Shown here piece after piece: positions 27,609 through 37,914 of a DNA stretch of 64,000 nt; the stretch's first letter is position 1; each line of letters starts with the position of its first letter. A program made the translations under genes and the position numbers. The stretch is from positions 213,723 to 277,722 of the forward strand of contig NZ_JSEO01000001.1 in the NCBI RefSeq assembly GCF_001624705.1, given 5' to 3'. Under the pieces are notes generated by a model. The model did not search any database. It saw only the letters and a program-made list of their open reading frames with translations, and was not told the origin of the DNA. The DNA is from Marinomonas sp. SBI8L (lineage in GTDB: Bacteria > Pseudomonadota > Gammaproteobacteria > Pseudomonadales > Marinomonadaceae).

Positions 27609-29765
27609 TTAATCAAATAAGGTTTCACCAAAGATACCATAACTCTCACCTTTGACAGCTCTTGCCGTCTGCAAGCCTGAAATGGTAGCGGATTCAACGC
27701 ACCCCATGTTAAATCCATTTAAAATCCAATCCCCTGTAATCAATAGATTATCAAAACCAGACTCATCGGTTTTTAGTCTTAATTTGGTTGTACCTACTGT
27801 TGATTGAACATAACGCTCACTTGGATCAATATTCGCCCTGCAATACTGAGCATCTAACCTTTCCTCACCCTTCATTTTACTAGGCGCAACCAAATACTCC
27901 CATTTGTACACACCTTCTTGAGGGTTAGCATTAGGCCATAAAAACCCCACTCGATTTAGCATAAAATCCTTTACCCCTGCCTCAACCTTAGCCTTTTGCG
28001 ATTTTGGATAAGAAGGATCTGGTGCTTTTGGCGCAGTATCAGGTGCAAACACACCACAAAAATAACTAATATCTTTAGGTGAATCAGGGTCTCCTGCCTG
28101 CCACTCTTCTCTTTTAACCAAATAACTTACATCAGCCCAAGAGTCCAAAGGCTGTGAATCAAAACCAAGAATTTCTGGCGCTTCTTCACCTTCTTTATAT
28201 TCTGGCCAACCTAGAGACTCTATATCTTGGTTTTGCCACACCTGATACGCTTGTGTAGCGACCGTTGAGAGCCCTTCAACCATATCTTTAAACACAGGAT
28301 TTAAAGCCATTAAACTTGGTGCAACTGACGGAATTGAAGCCACAGAAATACCAAATATCACCTGATCATAATCTTCACCCATTTTTAGCGTAATTTTAGG
28401 CTGATCATAAAGTTCAGACCAATTACTCCAGAAGGATTCTAAATTAATATCATTTTCGATCAGCTTAGCTGCGATACTTGGCTCTATTTGCTTATATAAA
28501 GGGGCCGAAGGCCAGCAAGGTAAATCTTTAACATCCACTAAAGGGCAATATTCATCAACACCTTGTTTAAGAGGGACCTGTTGCGCTATTCGAATTTCAC
28601 TAATTAAATGCCTACCATCTTTTTCAATTGCACAAACTTCTTCGACTTGATGGAAAAACTTAAATTTAACACCTCTACGTTTGAGCACTTCATAATAGGG
28701 AGCAAAAACCACATCACCCATACCAGCATGCATACGCCAGACAAACGATTCTCTTACCGCCACGATTGCCCATAAACCCGCTTTAATCACAGTACCAGCT
28801 TCAACATTTGGCTGAGATAAATCTCCATCTTTATAAGCAAAGAAGCCGCCATACATGCCATTCATCAAAGGACCTGAGGTCGTTAATTCACTTGCCCCCC
28901 ATGAAGTTAGCCAGTCCTTAAAGTTTTGGTCATTAATTTTACTTAATGCACCAGGTACATAAAGCTCACCTTTTAAAACACCAATTCCCATAGTTAAAAC
29001 AAAATCTAAACTGGTATAAATTCGATTAATTTTTAAATTCAATCTAGCAGGAATAGAAAGAAGCCCAGTTAAGGTCTCCCTAACATCTTCCATAATGCAA
29101 ATTATCTCATTAATAAGCTTATCAAATTTGTTCTTATCCTTTTGGGTCGCACATTCAGACAAACCATTTTTGATCACTTTTAGCTTTTTAACGGCGGCCA
29201 AAATAATCTCATCTTCAAAGTAATCTTCAACTTCATCCTTAACATGAGAAATAAAGTCGAAGAAATTAGCATCTTCATCTAATGGCTCTGGCTCTTTTTC
29301 AGCCTGCTTTAATAACCAATTAATTAAAACAGACAAGGCCTCCAAGATATCAACTGGGTCAGCCCCTTCACCTACCTTGCCAGGTAATGGTGGCACATTA
29401 ACCGGCCAAACGGACCAGTCATGCCTAAAGTCTTGTGCTAAAGCGGTTGAGTGATGAGGCGTGAATGCTTCATAGAGGGTCGATAAGGGCTTATCTTTGG
29501 GTCTATCCAGCTCTTCATAACAAGCACGCATACATTTAAATGCATTATAATAAAAGCCAAACCACACATGGATACCATGTTCTTCAATTCTACCGTGATC
29601 TTCTAGATTACGGCCACTTGCCCCTTTTCCTCCTAAGCGCCACCCCATTTGATAAAGAGTAATATCATACTTTTCTTTCCAATCCGGCTGACTGGTCAAA
29701 TCAAACAAACTGGTGATAGTCGCCACACCACCGCCAAGTACCGCTAATTTCCTTACATCCGTCAT
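27609..29765 (-). CDS. Large FAD-dependent amine oxidase/desaturase-like oxidoreductase
   Basis: This 718-residue flavoprotein has a dinucleotide-binding start (KLAVLGGGVATITSLFDLTS, residues about 5-24) and the FAD-contacting YQMGWRLGGKGASGRN followed by EEHGIHVWFGFYYNAF. Its C-terminal FAD motif LLITGDWILNGFNMGCVESATISGLQTARAV (about 665-700) is typical of flavin amine oxidases and carotenoid desaturases. About 200 residues between roughly 110 and 330 are an insertion rich in Asp/Glu/Lys helices. I start at ATG 29765, which has GAGGAAG before it; an upstream in-frame ATG (29804) has none. The substrate is unknown. Carotenoid- or sterol-like hydrophobic compounds are possible, but no terpenoid genes are nearby. 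Confidence 0.85.
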   Translation of the reverse strand: MTDVRKLAVLGGGVATITSLFDLTSQPDWKEKYDITLYQMGWRLGGKGASGRNLEDHGRIEEHGIHVWFGFYYNAFKCMRACYEELDRPKDKPLSTLYEAFTPHHSTALAQDFRHDWSVWPVNVPPLPGKVGEGADPVDILEALSVLINWLLKQAEKEPEPLDEDANFFDFISHVKDEVEDYFEDEIILAAVKKLKVIKNGLSECATQKDKNKFDKLINEIICIMEDVRETLTGLLSIPARLNLKINRIYTSLDFVLTMGIGVLKGELYVPGALSKINDQNFKDWLTSWGASELTTSGPLMNGMYGGFFAYKDGDLSQPNVEAGTVIKAGLWAIVAVRESFVWRMHAGMGDVVFAPYYEVLKRRGVKFKFFHQVEEVCAIEKDGRHLISEIRIAQQVPLKQGVDEYCPLVDVKDLPCWPSAPLYKQIEPSIAAKLIENDINLESFWSNWSELYDQPKITLKMGEDYDQVIFGISVASIPSVAPSLMALNPVFKDMVEGLSTVATQAYQVWQNQDIESLGWPEYKEGEEAPEILGFDSQPLDSWADVSYLVKREEWQAGDPDSPKDISYFCGVFAPDTAPKAPDPSYPKSQKAKVEAGVKDFMLNRVGFLWPNANPQEGVYKWEYLVAPSKMKGEERLDAQYCRANIDPSERYVQSTVGTTKLRLKTDESGFDNLLITGDWILNGFNMGCVESATISGLQTARAVKGESYGIFGETLFD

Positions 29766-29987
29766 CACAACTTCCTCAATATCTAATAAAAAGAATAACT
29801 TCATTTATCTACTAAAATAGTTAGTCTAAGCTCAATAATTAAATCCTTGTTTCCATTATTAATTACCGTATTTAGAAATAGATGAACTTATCTTCAATTT
29901 CAATAATTTAATTTTGAATAGAAGTGTGCTAGAAATCTAACTCGACGAAAATAAATGTCGCTTTATCAGTAAATTAGAGGATTATCC

Positions 29988-32900
29988 TTGATTAAATTAG
30001 CCGAATATAAAACTGAAACTCAACTTCACGAAGGGACTAATAGCCTTATATATCGTGCAATCAGAATAAGCGACGCTAAATCTGTCATACTAAAAGTCAT
30101 CAGGGATAAATCTCCTGCCCCAGAATTAATGGCAGGCTATCGAAAAGAATTTGAAATAATTCAATCTCTCAAAGAAAGTCAGCATATCAGACAGGCTTTT
30201 AATCTAGAAAGGTCTAACCATACACTCTATATGGTGCTAGAAGATTGTAAAGGCACGCCTGTATCCTCCCTGATAAAAGATAAAAAGCTTTCTATTATTG
30301 ATAGTTTGAAAATTGCTTTTGATCTTGCAAGCGCTCTTCAGGATATTCACAGTAAGCACCTCATTCACTGTGATATTAATCCCAATAACATACTTTGGAA
30401 CCTGTCGGATAAAACAGCAAAGCTCATTGATTTTGGTATTAGCACCAATACCTCTAAATCAGGTCATGCACAAATTGCAGATAGTATTCATGCAGGTTCT
30501 CTCGCCTATACCGCGCCAGAACAAACAGGCAGAATGAATAGGCCCTTAGATTATCGTGCAGACTTCTACTCCCTTGGCGTTACGCTTTTTGAAATGCTTA
30601 CTAACCAGTTACCTTTTATTAGCAAGGATCCAATTCAGCTTATTCATAGTCATTTAAGCCAACTTCCTCCTTCACCAACGAGCCTTAATATTAATGTCCC
30701 CAAGGTGATCAGCAATATTGTATTAAAGCTCATGGCGAAAACAGGTGACGAAAGATATCAGAGTACCTTTGGCTTAAAAGCAGACTTAAAGTCATGCATT
30801 GATCAACTCGAGAATCAGCAAGAGCTAGCTGATTTTGATATTGCAAAGCAAGATATCAGAAGTAACTTCCAAGTAACTCAAACGGTTAGTGGACGCACGA
30901 AAGAAGCTGAAAAACTAAATAATGCCTTTAATAAAGCAAGCATTGGTGCTTCAAGCCTGTTATTAGTGACAGGCTATGCAGGGACAGGAAAGTCATCCTT
31001 AGTCAACGAAGTACATAAAAATGTAGTTGCTAAACACGGCCATTTTATATCAGGTAAATTTGATCAATATAGTCGTGATATTCCCTACTTTGCATTTAGT
31101 CAGGCAGGTAATCAATGGGTTAATCAGATACTAAGCCAAGACGAAAAAGTTGTCAGTCAGTGGCGTGAAGCCTTAACGCTTGCTTTAGGCAATAGCTTAA
31201 AATTAATCAGTAACCTTATACCAAGCTTAGCCCTCATTTTTGATGAAGTTCCTGAACCAGACGTCATCCGAGGCAGTGAGTCTCAAAGTCGATTTAACTC
31301 TGCATTAAAAATATTCTTTCAAACCATATGCCATAAGCACTCTCCCATTGCATTATTTCTTGATGATCTACAATGGGCAGACTCAGCCTCACTTAATCTA
31401 ATAGAAACTATTTTAAGCGACGAAGATTCGAATCACCTGCTTATTATAGGAGCCTATAGAGAAAACGAAATTAGCAAGGCCCACCCATTAAACTTAACGT
31501 TAAATGAGATAGGTAAAACTGACAAAGACATCGTCCGTATTCCTCTGCAGCCTCTTGATTTAAATTCAGTCAATCAATTAATTGCTTCAACCTTATCTTT
31601 GCCAGCGCAAGACACTTACACATTAGCAGAGCTATGTTATGAAAAAACACTAGGAAATCCTTTTTTCTTAACCCAGTTCCTCTACTCGATTTACGATCAA
31701 AAACTCATTAGCTTCAATCCCTCACAGGGGCGTTGGCATTGGGATATAGATAAAATTAGAAGTTGGGCAGTTACCGATAATGTTGCTGACTTTATGATTA
31801 GCAAGATAGAAAAAATCGATTATGCCTGTCAGAAATCACTCAAGCTGGCGGCATTTATCGGCACCACATTTGACTTCAGAACACTCTGCATGTTGATTAA
31901 ACAGCCTCTTGCAGTCTGCGCACAACACCTATCAGTCTGTATTGACCATGGCTTTATTCAAGCAATAGATAGCAGTTACAGAACTTTTGGACAAAGTGAA
32001 CTACTAGAAATCAGTAACCCTAAGTTCCGCTTTTGTCATGACAACATCCAGCAAGCGGCCTACAACATTGGTATTGAAGTAAATGCCGAACGAATTCATC
32101 TAGAACTTGGTCAAAACTTATTAGAAAAACAAGGCCCAAATTCAGACGACCAACTCTTTAATATTCTTCATCATTTCAATCTAGCCCAATCTCTCTTTAG
32201 TGGTGATAAAGAGGAGCTTCACTCCCTAATAAAGTTGAATTTGAGAGCAGCAATTAAGGCTAAAGATTCCAATGCCTATGTACCTGCACTTAATTACCTT
32301 GAGCATGGTATTCAATTCTTATCTGCTGATTGTTGGCATAATAATTACCAGATCGCACTTAATTTTTATAAAGAAAAAGCAGAAGCAGCACACCTAGCAG
32401 GGCGTTTCGATGCCGCTCACAAAGCCTGTGACTTTATCTTAAAACACAAAATAGAAGACATAGACAGAGCCAGAATCCTAGCGCTTAAAACCGAGCTTTA
32501 TGCAGGTCTAGGCCAATTCGATCAGGCTCTTAGCGCAGGCTCTGAAGGCATTCGTTTATTGGGTGTTTTCTGGCCCGAAGAAGATGAAGCATTACAACAA
32601 CAAATGGGCGTAGAGCTCTCTGAAATAGCTTCCTTTATTGAAGCAAAAAGTATAGAAAGTTTGCTTGAACTCCCTCCAATGCAAGACCCCAAAACCCTCG
32701 TGCTAATGGATCTTTTTGGTCACATTTGGGGGCCTGCAATTAATGTAAAACTGCATATGAGCACCTTAGCTGTTGTTAAAATGGTGAAGCTATCTATTCA
32801 GCAAGGTAACTCAAACATGTCTGCCTTTGGTTATGTCAATTATGGCACCATGTTGGCCGCATTTATGGGGCACTACCAGCAAGGTTATGAGTTTGGCAAA

Positions 32901-35900
32901 CTGGCTGTCGATTTAGTGAAACGTAGTCCGTATTCACCCTTAACCTGTAAAATTTATACCATGTTTGGTGTCACGAATAGTCCTTGGTCATCTCACTTAC
33001 CGAGCAATATTAATTACCTCAAGAAAGCACTTAAAGCAGGGTTAGAAGCAGGTGAAATCGTTTTTGCTAGTTACAGCGCCTTCCATATTCTTAAACATAT
33101 GCTACTCAGTGGACAACCTCTTAATATTATTGAGGAAGAAGGCAAACAACTTAGTGGTGTCATACAAAAATTAGCCGATCCAAATACAATGGAAGTGCAC
33201 GAAATGCTTATGCGCTCCAACAACCTATTACAAGGCAGAAGCAAAACAGATTTAAGTTGGGATGATGAGAACTTTAATGAATCTGAGTTTGTGCAAACTC
33301 TTATTGATTCTAATCATATACTCTGTCTTAACTATTATCATTTTAGCAAGATGATGGAAGCCTTTATCTTAGGCCACTACAGCTTAGCATTAGACTTCTC
33401 TATAGAAGCAGAGAAAACGCTTGCAGCAACATTTGGCTGGTTCAGCATTTCAGAACACTGCTTTTTACAAACATTGAGCTTAATCCAAGTATGTCAAACT
33501 GATGCTTTAGATATTTCTAAACAACAAGAAATGAAGCTTAAAATTGCTGAAAACAGAGATAAAATGCAAAACTGGGCAAATAACTGTGAGGTTAACTTTG
33601 GCTTTAAATTAAAGTTAATTGATGCAGAATTGGCGAGTTTAGAAGGCGACACTCTAGCTGCACTTGATTTATATGATGATGCTATTTTAGGCGCTAGTGA
33701 AGGTGACTTTATTTACCATACAGGTATCGCAAATGAGCTTGCAGGTCGCTTTTGGTTTAGAAAAGGCAAGCAGACTATTGCACTGAGCTATTTAAAAGAA
33801 GCTTACACTCACTTTCTCAACTGGGGTGCAAAAAATAAAGCGATTCAGTTACAACAAGCCTATCCCGAACTCAAATTACAAACATCAAGACCACATACAA
33901 ATACGCTCAACACTCGTAATTTTGAAAGAAGCTCACTCGATCTATTATCAGTCACTAAATCAGCCCAGATCATTTCCAGCGAGATCCAGATTGACCAACT
34001 TCTAACTAAATTAATGTCGACCATTATTTCAGAAGCAGGCGCACAGTCTGGCGAACTTCTCCTTAATACGGATGACAATTGGAGTGTACAGGCTTCAGCG
34101 ATAAACGATCAGTTCGCTAATAAAGATAGTCATGACGAAGAACGTATTCCTGTCGGCACACTGATAGACTTTAATTCAGAAGAGTTACAAAGCTCTACCT
34201 TACCTAAGTCTATTCTGACTTATGTAAAACGCACCCGCACACCTGTGATTTTAGATAACGCCGGTACTTGTCTTGATTATGCAATAGATCCTTACATCCA
34301 AGAGCAAAGCCCAGTTTCATTACTCTGCTACCCCATCTTAAAACAAGGTGTTTTGATGGGAATTCTATATCTTGAAAATAATTTAATATCTGGGGCATTT
34401 ACTAAAGATCGTTTAGAGGTGTTAAATATTCTGGCAGGTCAGGCCGCTATATCTATCGACAATGCTTTGGTTTATCAAAACCTAGAAGACAGAGTAAATA
34501 AAAGAACCAAACAACTAAACTTAGCTAAATTACAGGCAGAGGAAGCTAATCAAGCTAAATCCATGTTTCTAGCAACTATGAGCCATGAAATCCGGACCCC
34601 AATGAATGCGGTGATAGGCTTAAGTCACTTGGCGCTAAAAACCCAATTAAATCTAGAACAGAAAGATTATCTCAATAAAATTCTTGAATCAGCAGAAGTA
34701 TTATTAGGTTTAATAAATAGTGTGCTCGATTTTTCAAAAATTGAAGCTCACAAATTATCATTAGAATCTATTCCATTTGATTTAAACGAAGTCATTGAAA
34801 ATAGTACGTCTATTTGCTCAATCAAGGCTAAAGAAAAAGGACTCGCTCTCAACATTTACAACCACGAACAAGGCATTCCATTATTACAAGGTGACCCACT
34901 TAGGCTACAACAAATACTCATTAATTTAGCAAATAATGCTGTGAAGTTTACCCACTCTGGGAAAGTAGACATCCACATTCATTTAGAGCCAAATGAACAA
35001 GGTTTAGCACAACTCAAGTTTGAAGTGATTGATTCAGGCGTGGGTATGAATAAAAAACAAATTAGCCAATTATTTAACTCCTTTAGCCAAGGCGATGACT
35101 CCATAACACGCCAATATGGTGGGACTGGATTAGGCCTTGCTATCTCTAAAGAACTCATTGAATTAATGAAAGGGGAGATTTGGGTTAATAGTGAACCTGG
35201 CAAAGGCTCTACATTTGGTTTTAGAATTCTGTTAACCTTTGCAGATAAAAACATAAGGCTTATTACCTCAAAAGCGATTAAAGAGACTAAATCGCCTCAA
35301 CTCTATCAAGGTAGAAAAATCTTACTCGTTGAAGATAACGCCCTAAACCGTCAAGTTGCTCAGGGCTTATTAAAAGAAACGCTAGCTAATATTGATTTAG
35401 CTGTAAATGGATTAGAAGCGATAGAGAAACTCACAAAGCAAGATTACGATCTCGTTTTCATGGATATTCAAATGCCTCTTATGGATGGTTTTACGGCAAC
35501 CAAGAAAATAAGAGAGCATGCAAGATGGAAAGACCTCCCTATTATTGCAATGACAGCACATGCAACCGCATCTGATAAGGAAAAGTGTTTAAATGCTGGT
35601 ATGAATGATTATATATCCAAGCCGATAGACCCTTTAAGCTTGGCTAAAATACTCTCCTCATGGATTAAAGAAAAGAACCAGCCAGACCCAATAAAGTTAG
35701 ATACTCTTGATAAAAAAGAAGAAGCAAACCAAGAGCTAACAACTAAAATCACAAAGCTTGAAAACATAAGTTTGTTATCGACTAAAGAGGCTCTTGCTCG
35801 CTTAAAAGGGCAACATAAACTCTATATTCAGCTAGTAAAAAGCTTCTTAAAGGATAACTCTGGTCTAGAGAATGAATTGAATGACTTGTTTAATCAAAGG

Positions 35901-36389
35901 AAATTTGAGACCTTATTCATTAAGGTACATTCTTTAAAGTCGAATGCTATCTATATAGGCGCATTAGATTTATACGATCAAAGTGCCATATTAGAAAAAG
36001 AATTAGAACAATATAAAAATAAAACGAGTGACCTTGATAATGAAGCTGAGTCTTTATTAACAGGCCTACTTGATAATATTACTGGACCACTAAAACTGCT
36101 GATACAAGAAATATCTGATGCAATAAGCGATTCTGATCCGATAATTGGTAAGCTACAGATAGATATAAAACTAAAAGACTATTTAACCAGCATATTACCT
36201 CTCCTAAATTCTTCTGATTTTAGTGTTGAGCAAGATATGCAAACGCTACTAACACTGGCTAAAGGTAGTCACTTAGAGGTACAAGTTAAGCAGTTAGTTG
36301 ACTGGGTAGAAGATGTTGAGTTTGAAAAAGCATCAGCTTTAGCAGAACAACTTCTAAACAACCTGTCTAGAAATGATAGAGATATCTAA
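29988..36389 (+). CDS. Giant hybrid Ser/Thr kinase-AAA ATPase-GAF-histidine kinase-receiver-Hpt protein
   Basis: The 2133 residues contain, in order: a eukaryotic-type protein kinase (about 5-270; Lys in [16 protein letters not shown] near 126 instead of HRD, DFG); an AAA/STAND-type ATPase (about 300-560; Walker [10 protein letters not shown] near 328, Walker [12 protein letters not shown]); and a long helical, TPR-like region (about 600-1290). Then come a GAF domain (about 1330-1495), a histidine kinase (His in [12 protein letters not shown] near 1532; N-box [18 protein letters not shown]), a receiver (phospho-Asp in [12 protein letters not shown] near 1825) and an Hpt domain (His in KVHSLKSNA near 1981). 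No membrane segment is seen, so it is cytoplasmic. Start is TTG with AGAGG 7 bases before; an upstream in-frame ATG is blocked by a stop. It is the probable top of a phosphorelay to the three receiver proteins encoded next. Confidence 0.92.
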   Translation: MIKLAEYKTETQLHEGTNSLIYRAIRISDAKSVILKVIRDKSPAPELMAGYRKEFEIIQSLKESQHIRQAFNLERSNHTLYMVLEDCKGTPVSSLIKDKKLSIIDSLKIAFDLASALQDIHSKHLIHCDINPNNILWNLSDKTAKLIDFGISTNTSKSGHAQIADSIHAGSLAYTAPEQTGRMNRPLDYRADFYSLGVTLFEMLTNQLPFISKDPIQLIHSHLSQLPPSPTSLNINVPKVISNIVLKLMAKTGDERYQSTFGLKADLKSCIDQLENQQELADFDIAKQDIRSNFQVTQTVSGRTKEAEKLNNAFNKASIGASSLLLVTGYAGTGKSSLVNEVHKNVVAKHGHFISGKFDQYSRDIPYFAFSQAGNQWVNQILSQDEKVVSQWREALTLALGNSLKLISNLIPSLALIFDEVPEPDVIRGSESQSRFNSALKIFFQTICHKHSPIALFLDDLQWADSASLNLIETILSDEDSNHLLIIGAYRENEISKAHPLNLTLNEIGKTDKDIVRIPLQPLDLNSVNQLIASTLSLPAQDTYTLAELCYEKTLGNPFFLTQFLYSIYDQKLISFNPSQGRWHWDIDKIRSWAVTDNVADFMISKIEKIDYACQKSLKLAAFIGTTFDFRTLCMLIKQPLAVCAQHLSVCIDHGFIQAIDSSYRTFGQSELLEISNPKFRFCHDNIQQAAYNIGIEVNAERIHLELGQNLLEKQGPNSDDQLFNILHHFNLAQSLFSGDKEELHSLIKLNLRAAIKAKDSNAYVPALNYLEHGIQFLSADCWHNNYQIALNFYKEKAEAAHLAGRFDAAHKACDFILKHKIEDIDRARILALKTELYAGLGQFDQALSAGSEGIRLLGVFWPEEDEALQQQMGVELSEIASFIEAKSIESLLELPPMQDPKTLVLMDLFGHIWGPAINVKLHMSTLAVVKMVKLSIQQGNSNMSAFGYVNYGTMLAAFMGHYQQGYEFGKLAVDLVKRSPYSPLTCKIYTMFGVTNSPWSSHLPSNINYLKKALKAGLEAGEIVFASYSAFHILKHMLLSGQPLNIIEEEGKQLSGVIQKLADPNTMEVHEMLMRSNNLLQGRSKTDLSWDDENFNESEFVQTLIDSNHILCLNYYHFSKMMEAFILGHYSLALDFSIEAEKTLAATFGWFSISEHCFLQTLSLIQVCQTDALDISKQQEMKLKIAENRDKMQNWANNCEVNFGFKLKLIDAELASLEGDTLAALDLYDDAILGASEGDFIYHTGIANELAGRFWFRKGKQTIALSYLKEAYTHFLNWGAKNKAIQLQQAYPELKLQTSRPHTNTLNTRNFERSSLDLLSVTKSAQIISSEIQIDQLLTKLMSTIISEAGAQSGELLLNTDDNWSVQASAINDQFANKDSHDEERIPVGTLIDFNSEELQSSTLPKSILTYVKRTRTPVILDNAGTCLDYAIDPYIQEQSPVSLLCYPILKQGVLMGILYLENNLISGAFTKDRLEVLNILAGQAAISIDNALVYQNLEDRVNKRTKQLNLAKLQAEEANQAKSMFLATMSHEIRTPMNAVIGLSHLALKTQLNLEQKDYLNKILESAEVLLGLINSVLDFSKIEAHKLSLESIPFDLNEVIENSTSICSIKAKEKGLALNIYNHEQGIPLLQGDPLRLQQILINLANNAVKFTHSGKVDIHIHLEPNEQGLAQLKFEVIDSGVGMNKKQISQLFNSFSQGDDSITRQYGGTGLGLAISKELIELMKGEIWVNSEPGKGSTFGFRILLTFADKNIRLITSKAIKETKSPQLYQGRKILLVEDNALNRQVAQGLLKETLANIDLAVNGLEAIEKLTKQDYDLVFMDIQMPLMDGFTATKKIREHARWKDLPIIAMTAHATASDKEKCLNAGMNDYISKPIDPLSLAKILSSWIKEKNQPDPIKLDTLDKKEEANQELTTKITKLENISLLSTKEALARLKGQHKLYIQLVKSFLKDNSGLENELNDLFNQRKFETLFIKVHSLKSNAIYIGALDLYDQSAILEKELEQYKNKTSDLDNEAESLLTGLLDNITGPLKLLIQEISDAISDSDPIIGKLQIDIKLKDYLTSILPLLNSSDFSVEQDMQTLLTLAKGSHLEVQVKQLVDWVEDVEFEKASALAEQLLNNLSRNDRDI

Positions 36390-36390
36390 T

Positions 36391-37374
36391 ATGAGTCAGT
36401 CTTTTCATAAAAAGCACCTAATACTTCTGGTTGACGATGAAGAGATCAATCGTATCCTCCTCACTAGCATTATTGATGATAGAGGCGATTGTGAGATTTT
36501 ATGCGCTAAAAATGGCGCTGAGGCGATAGACCTTAGCAAACGTTTTCAGCCTGATCTCATTATTCTCGACATACTTATGCCAGTTATGACAGGTTTTGAG
36601 GTGATGGAAATCCTCAAACAAAACCCCTGTACCAATGAGATTCCTGTTATTTTCATTAGTGCCTTAAGTGAGACAAACCATGAGGCACATGCATTCCAAC
36701 TAGGTGCATGTGACTATATCCATAAGCCATTTCACTCAGATATTGTTCAAGCTCGTATCGGCTTACAGCTTAAATTAATTGAACAACGGCTTTTATTAGA
36801 TGAGCTTGTACATATAGACCCTCTAACGGCCATCGCCAATCGCCGTAAGTTTACCCAAGACTTTAAAATACAATGGCTAAAATGCTTAGATGAAGAGCAA
36901 CCTTTAACCGTCGCCATGATAGATATAGACTGTTTCAAACTACATAACGATAGTTTTGGTCATACTTCTGGAGATAAGGTTTTAAAACAAGTAGCCTCAA
37001 CCCTTGCTAACACAATAAACTCAATCAGTAGCAATAAAGACCACCTAGTAGCTCGCTACGGTGGCGAAGAGTTTATCTTGCTTATGCCAGGAACCAAAGC
37101 CTCTGATGTAGAAACGATTATTGAATCTTGTCGTCTAGAAATTGAAAAGCTAGATGTCAGAATTCAAGCAACACAAGAGCAAGCCCAATGTATTAACAAC
37201 AACACCCTAACAATTAGCCTAGGTGGCGTTACCTGTAAACCAAGTAAAAAACTATCTCCAAACTGGCTCTTGAATGCCGCTGATGCTTTATTATATGACG
37301 CTAAAAAGTCAGGTAAAAATCAAGTACATTACCGCAATGAACTATTGGAAGAAGTAAGTTATTTAGACGCTTAA
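36391..37374 (+). CDS. Receiver-GGDEF diguanylate cyclase response regulator
   Basis: This protein of about 327 residues has an N-terminal receiver domain (about 10-130; phospho-Asp in PDLIILDILMPVMTG, Lys in YIHKPF). A GGDEF domain follows (about 150-325) with intact active-site RYGGEEFILLMPG (about 232) and DIDCFKLHNDSFGHTSGDKVL. It should synthesise cyclic di-GMP when phosphorylated, in the manner of PleD/WspR-type regulators. I place the start at ATG 36391, two bases after the kinase stop; an in-frame ATG at 36373 would overlap the kinase gene by 17 bases. The Hpt domain of the preceding protein is its likely phosphodonor. Confidence 0.93.
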   Translation: MSQSFHKKHLILLVDDEEINRILLTSIIDDRGDCEILCAKNGAEAIDLSKRFQPDLIILDILMPVMTGFEVMEILKQNPCTNEIPVIFISALSETNHEAHAFQLGACDYIHKPFHSDIVQARIGLQLKLIEQRLLLDELVHIDPLTAIANRRKFTQDFKIQWLKCLDEEQPLTVAMIDIDCFKLHNDSFGHTSGDKVLKQVASTLANTINSISSNKDHLVARYGGEEFILLMPGTKASDVETIIESCRLEIEKLDVRIQATQEQAQCINNNTLTISLGGVTCKPSKKLSPNWLLNAADALLYDAKKSGKNQVHYRNELLEEVSYLDA

Positions 37375-37383
37375 TCTTACAAA

Positions 37384-37399
37384 AGGACAAGGAGGTCCT
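37384..37399 (+). promoter_or_regulatory. Hairpin presenting a perfect Shine-Dalgarno in its loop
   Basis: AGGAC (37384-37388) and GTCCT (37395-37399) can pair with AAGGAG in the six-base loop. The start ATG of the next gene follows at 37403. The strong site suggests high translation of the small receiver protein. Confidence 0.5.
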
Positions 37400-37402
37400 G
37401 TC

Positions 37403-37807
37403 ATGAATACTGATCAAAAAGTTTTGATTATTGATGACGACAAAAACAGTTTGCAAATTCTTGGTAACTTCTTAAGAGATAAAGTCCAAATTTCTTGTGC
37501 ACAGACAGGTGCACAAGGTATACGAAAAGCCGAATTATATAATCCAGACCTAATACTATTAGACTTACTCATGCCTTTTATGAGCGGTTTAGATACCCTC
37601 GCTCAACTAAAAGAAATTAGCGCCACAAAGCACATTCCAGTGATTGTTTTATACAGTGATCAATATCGAAAAGAAGCCTCTATTGCCATTGAAAATGGCG
37701 CTTATGACTGTATTCGAAAACCATTTGACTATTTAGTAATAGAAACACGAGTAAAAAATGCGCTACTGAAAACAAGTGATAATCAAGTAGCAATAACAAT
37801 TTCATAA
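37403..37807 (+). CDS. Single-domain response regulator (CheY-like)
   Basis: This 134-residue stand-alone receiver domain has the acidic pair in VLIIDDDKNS (about residue 10-13), the phospho-acceptor Asp in PDLILLDLLMPFMSG (about 54) and the conserved lysine in CIRKPFDY (about 110). The usual Thr/Ser switch position reads VIVLYSD. It has no output domain, so it probably relays phosphate or binds a target protein. It follows the receiver-GGDEF gene by 28 bases, with the strongest ribosome-binding site of the cluster. Confidence 0.92.
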   Translation: MNTDQKVLIIDDDKNSLQILGNFLRDKVQISCAQTGAQGIRKAELYNPDLILLDLLMPFMSGLDTLAQLKEISATKHIPVIVLYSDQYRKEASIAIENGAYDCIRKPFDYLVIETRVKNALLKTSDNQVAITIS

Positions 37808-37914
37808 CAAATATGGCTCATTTATAAACTTAACTACAAGAATAAACATAGTAAGATGAGCAAGCTTATACCAAGCGTCTATATTAGGGTTAAGACATAT
37901 ATGAGGACGTCGCT

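Noticed and set aside
29766-29804. Longer N-terminus of the FAD oxidoreductase from ATG 29804
   Set aside because: The extra residues precede the nucleotide-binding strand without conservation logic, and GAGGAAG is placed for ATG 29765.
29955-29972. ATG at 29955 as start of the giant kinase
   Set aside because: In frame it reaches a TAA after five codons, so TTG 29988 is the only start with a ribosome-binding site.
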